NCBI GenBank assembly: GCA_020630045.1
Contig: JAHDCE010000031.1
Location: 1 to 14,576 of the forward strand
Source: Saprospiraceae bacterium
Lineage (GTDB): Bacteria > Bacteroidota > Bacteroidia > Chitinophagales > Saprospiraceae
Direction: 5' to 3'
DNA: 14,576 bases
A program made the translations under genes and the position numbers. Under the pieces are notes generated by a model that ran no database searches, was not told the origin of the DNA, and saw only the letters and a list, made by a program, of their open reading frames with translations. Shown here piece by piece: positions 12,172-14,576 of this stretch (position 1 is the first letter of the stretch; every line of letters starts with the position of its first letter).

Positions 12172-14576
12172 ATGATGAAAAATCTAATGTTGCCCTTGAT
12201 TTTGGCATTGACCTTTTGTTGGTCAAACGCCAATAATCCCATTGATGAAATTTGGAAAGCCTTGGAAAAAAATGACCAAGCATCTGCTCAAAAAATGATT
12301 AAGAAAGCAATGAAAGACGACAAATATGTCGTTGATGCTACCATGATTCAATTGATGTTGAATGAACTGAACAATTCCAAAAATGATTTGGAACTTATGC
12401 AGGCTGCATTCAAGAAGATGAATGACCCGTCACCATATTTATTCGCCAACTGGTTTACTGGCGGAGTAACGGATGGGTATGGTAAAAAAGCAAAAGCAAG
12501 AGAAGCGTTCATTCGAAAATTCCGGGATTCGGATAAAGTGAACGGGAGTATCAGGGCTGCCGCTGACTATATCCTTGGTATGCATGAAACGATGTCCAAC
12601 GACTTCGATGCTTCCCAGAAAGAATTCGACAAAGTCGGGTCGCTAAAAGAATGGCAATTCGTCGGTCCTTTTGACAATACTTCCGGGAGTGGCTTTTTTA
12701 AAGACTATGAACCTATTAAAGATGCTTCACCAAAAGGAAAATTCAAATCCAAGACGAATTCTGAGATCCACTGGTTTACACCGAAATACCCACAAACTGA
12801 CCCTTGGATTACCACAGAATATCACATTCCCGGGTCAGAAGGTATTATCTATGCCCAATCTTTTGTAGAAGTGCCTGAAGATACCGAAACCATCGTCGCA
12901 TTCGGCGGAAACGGAAGTTTGAAACTTTGGGTGAATGACCAACTACTAGTAGAGGAAGAAGAGGAATATAAAACGGAATTGGACTTGTATAAAAATCGGA
13001 TAACCTTAAAACAGGGTATGAATCGAGTTTTGGTTCAAGTCGGCCATACTCGCAAAACCGGTTATCCGAATTTTATCGTGAGGTTGTTGGATGATAACTG
13101 GAATCCGATTAAAGTAAAAGAAAGTACGGTTTATCAATCCTACAATAAAGAAGTGGGCAAGGTAACTTCCATTCCACATTTTGCAGAAACATATTTTGAG
13201 AAAAAAATTGAAGCGGAACCTAAAAATATCCTCAATCACATCTTGTTGGCTAAGATACTGAACCGATCTGATCGGTACAATGATGCGATTGAAGTGCTTG
13301 AGAAGGCACTAAAATTATATCCTAAAAATTTAACCGCTAATATTGAATTGTTGGGTAATTACAGCAGTTTGGGTAACCGCCCTGAAATCTTAAAGCAAAT
13401 TGAGTATCTCAGGAAAATTGATCCCGATCAAATGCTCATCGCCATTTATGATTTTGGAATCAACTATTCTAAGGAAGATTACGAAGAGGCGGAAAAGAAT
13501 ATGGATAACCTCAAAAAATACATGAAGGAGGACGACGAAGAATTCATAGGATACCGTTTCCAAATGTTAAGTGCCAAAAAAGACTATGCAAAACTGTTGT
13601 CTTTGATAGATATGGCTTACGCCAAATATCCCGAAAACGAACAGTTTTTGCAGATGAAATATTTGATGTTGAAAAATCAAAACGAATCTTCCGCGGAAGC
13701 GGTCGCCCTATTGGAAAAGCACCTCAAAAACAATTACGATTACTCACTCAATAAAATGTTGATTGATGAGTATATGCGCACGGGTAAAAAATCCAAAGCA
13801 GAGAAAAATCTCTTAAGTCAATTGGAAAACTTCCCTGAAGAAAAATCATTGTATCGCTCGCTTAGCTCATATTATTTCAAAAAGAAAGACTACAAAGAAG
13901 CTTTGAAGTTTGTTGATATGGGACTAGGGAATATGCCATTTAGCTCGTCTTATTGGCATGAAAGAGCAGTGATTAACGAAACAATGGGGAACAAGCGTGA
14001 TGCCATCGGAGATTATCAAAAGGCGATACATTACAACCCCAACTTATTGGATGATCGCGAAAAGCTTCGAGAACTCTCCGGGCAAAAACCGTTGTTGTCT
14101 TATTTCAAAAAAGACGACGCCTACGATTTGATCAATGAGGAATTGGCGAAGAAGCCAAGCACCGATCACAATTACAAATACATTTTCAAAGAAAACAACT
14201 ACGTCGTATTTGACGAAGGAGCTTCTATGGAGTATGAGTCGATAGCCGTCAGGGTATTCAATGAATCCGGTATCCAGTACTGGAAAGAAGTCAGTATCGG
14301 CTATAACGGACGACAAAACCTAGTAGTGGACAAAGCCGAAGTCATCAAAAAAGACGGACAGAAATTGAGGGCGGAAACTTACCACAATCAAATTGTATTC
14401 ACCAACTTGGAAGAAGGTGATGCTATATATGTGGAGTACCGCTTGGAAAACTACACGGGTGGCAAACTGGCCAAGGAGTTTTGGTATGATAATGTATTCA
14501 ATAGTTTCGTGCCGGTTGACAGGAGCAAACTGCGCTTGTTGGTGCCCAAAAATCGCGACTTTAAAATCGATTATAC
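12172..14576 (+). CDS. Exported TPR protein with DUF3857 domain (cut by window edge)
   Basis: The frame is open from ATG 12172 (or the adjacent ATG 12175) to the window end, 801 codons. A signal peptide covers about 1-20 (MMKNLMLPLILALTF, cleavage near SNA). After a helical region there is a WQFVGPFDN motif at 161, followed to about 305 by a beta-rich segment with GNGSLKLWVNDQLL and GMNRVLVQV. This resembles a jelly-roll carbohydrate-binding-like fold seen in secreted bacterial proteins. TPR units follow; the clearest are about 352-385 (YNDAIEVLEKALKLYPKN) and 587-625 (RDAIGDYQKAIHYNPN). From about 645 the sequence matches DUF3857, the beta domain that precedes a transglutaminase-like domain in many Bacteroidota proteins (ESIAVRVFNESGIQYW, GDAIYVEYRLE). 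The transglutaminase-like part should lie past the edge. The role is unknown; an envelope-associated scaffold or peptide-processing protein is a guess. Confidence 0.9.
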   Translation, partial: MMKNLMLPLILALTFCWSNANNPIDEIWKALEKNDQASAQKMIKKAMKDDKYVVDATMIQLMLNELNNSKNDLELMQAAFKKMNDPSPYLFANWFTGGVTDGYGKKAKAREAFIRKFRDSDKVNGSIRAAADYILGMHETMSNDFDASQKEFDKVGSLKEWQFVGPFDNTSGSGFFKDYEPIKDASPKGKFKSKTNSEIHWFTPKYPQTDPWITTEYHIPGSEGIIYAQSFVEVPEDTETIVAFGGNGSLKLWVNDQLLVEEEEEYKTELDLYKNRITLKQGMNRVLVQVGHTRKTGYPNFIVRLLDDNWNPIKVKESTVYQSYNKEVGKVTSIPHFAETYFEKKIEAEPKNILNHILLAKILNRSDRYNDAIEVLEKALKLYPKNLTANIELLGNYSSLGNRPEILKQIEYLRKIDPDQMLIAIYDFGINYSKEDYEEAEKNMDNLKKYMKEDDEEFIGYRFQMLSAKKDYAKLLSLIDMAYAKYPENEQFLQMKYLMLKNQNESSAEAVALLEKHLKNNYDYSLNKMLIDEYMRTGKKSKAEKNLLSQLENFPEEKSLYRSLSSYYFKKKDYKEALKFVDMGLGNMPFSSSYWHERAVINETMGNKRDAIGDYQKAIHYNPNLLDDREKLRELSGQKPLLSYFKKDDAYDLINEELAKKPSTDHNYKYIFKENNYVVFDEGASMEYESIAVRVFNESGIQYWKEVSIGYNGRQNLVVDKAEVIKKDGQKLRAETYHNQIVFTNLEEGDAIYVEYRLENYTGGKLAKEFWYDNVFNSFVPVDRSKLRLLVPKNRDFKIDY

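Noticed and set aside
13688..13699. 12-bp palindrome CTTCCGCGGAAG in the TPR protein gene
   Set aside because: It is too short to be notable, and lies in coding sequence with no other signal nearby.

Overview
The window looks like a chromosomal piece of a Bacteroidota (Bacteroidetes) genome. Two large secreted proteins end in the type IX secretion (T9SS) sorting domain, which is confined to that phylum. A DPP IV-type S9 peptidase, a GH73 glucosaminidase and a TPR/DUF3857 protein of the usual Bacteroidota kinds support this, as does the lack of consistent Shine-Dalgarno sites. The modular Ig/PKD/Kazal/FnIII/T9SS proteins are typical of environmental gliding or predatory members, but I cannot name a genus.

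Layout: (1) 1-853, minus strand, the first 284 codons of pheT, cut by the window edge. (2) 854-1045, a divergent gap holding three perfect inverted repeats in a row. (3) 1046-1750, plus strand, an AT-rich GH73 glucosaminidase. It converges on (4) a minus-strand pair, ribE (2213-2824) and an unrecognised 129-aa gene (1822-2211), one base apart. Hairpins between the convergent genes include both stop codons. (5) Two paralogous multidomain T9SS cargo proteins on the minus strand, 793 aa (2978-5359) and 1257 aa (5598-9371), each with its own hairpin terminator and an identical 18-bp element after the stop. (6) 9657-11804, minus strand, a complete dipeptidyl peptidase IV-like enzyme with all catalytic residues. 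(7) An AT-rich divergent gap, 11805-12171, with a 12-bp inverted repeat. (8) 12172-14576, plus strand, a large exported TPR/DUF3857 protein cut by the right edge.

The genes are mostly independent units: housekeeping (pheT, ribE), cell-wall hydrolysis (GH73), and envelope or secreted functions (T9SS cargo, DPP IV, TPR/DUF3857). The only visible operon is ribE plus the 129-aa gene. The T9SS proteins carry Kazal-like domains beside a secreted-type peptidase, but a functional link is only a guess.

The most unusual feature is structural. Between about 870 and 2480, and once more at 9571-9615, lie many perfect or near-perfect inverted repeats with 9-21 bp arms and mostly 0-4 nt loops. Several sit inside coding sequence (pheT, the 129-aa gene, ribE) where a terminator role is not expected. 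I found no tRNA, rRNA, CRISPR array, riboswitch, intact insertion sequence or clear Bacteroidota promoter.
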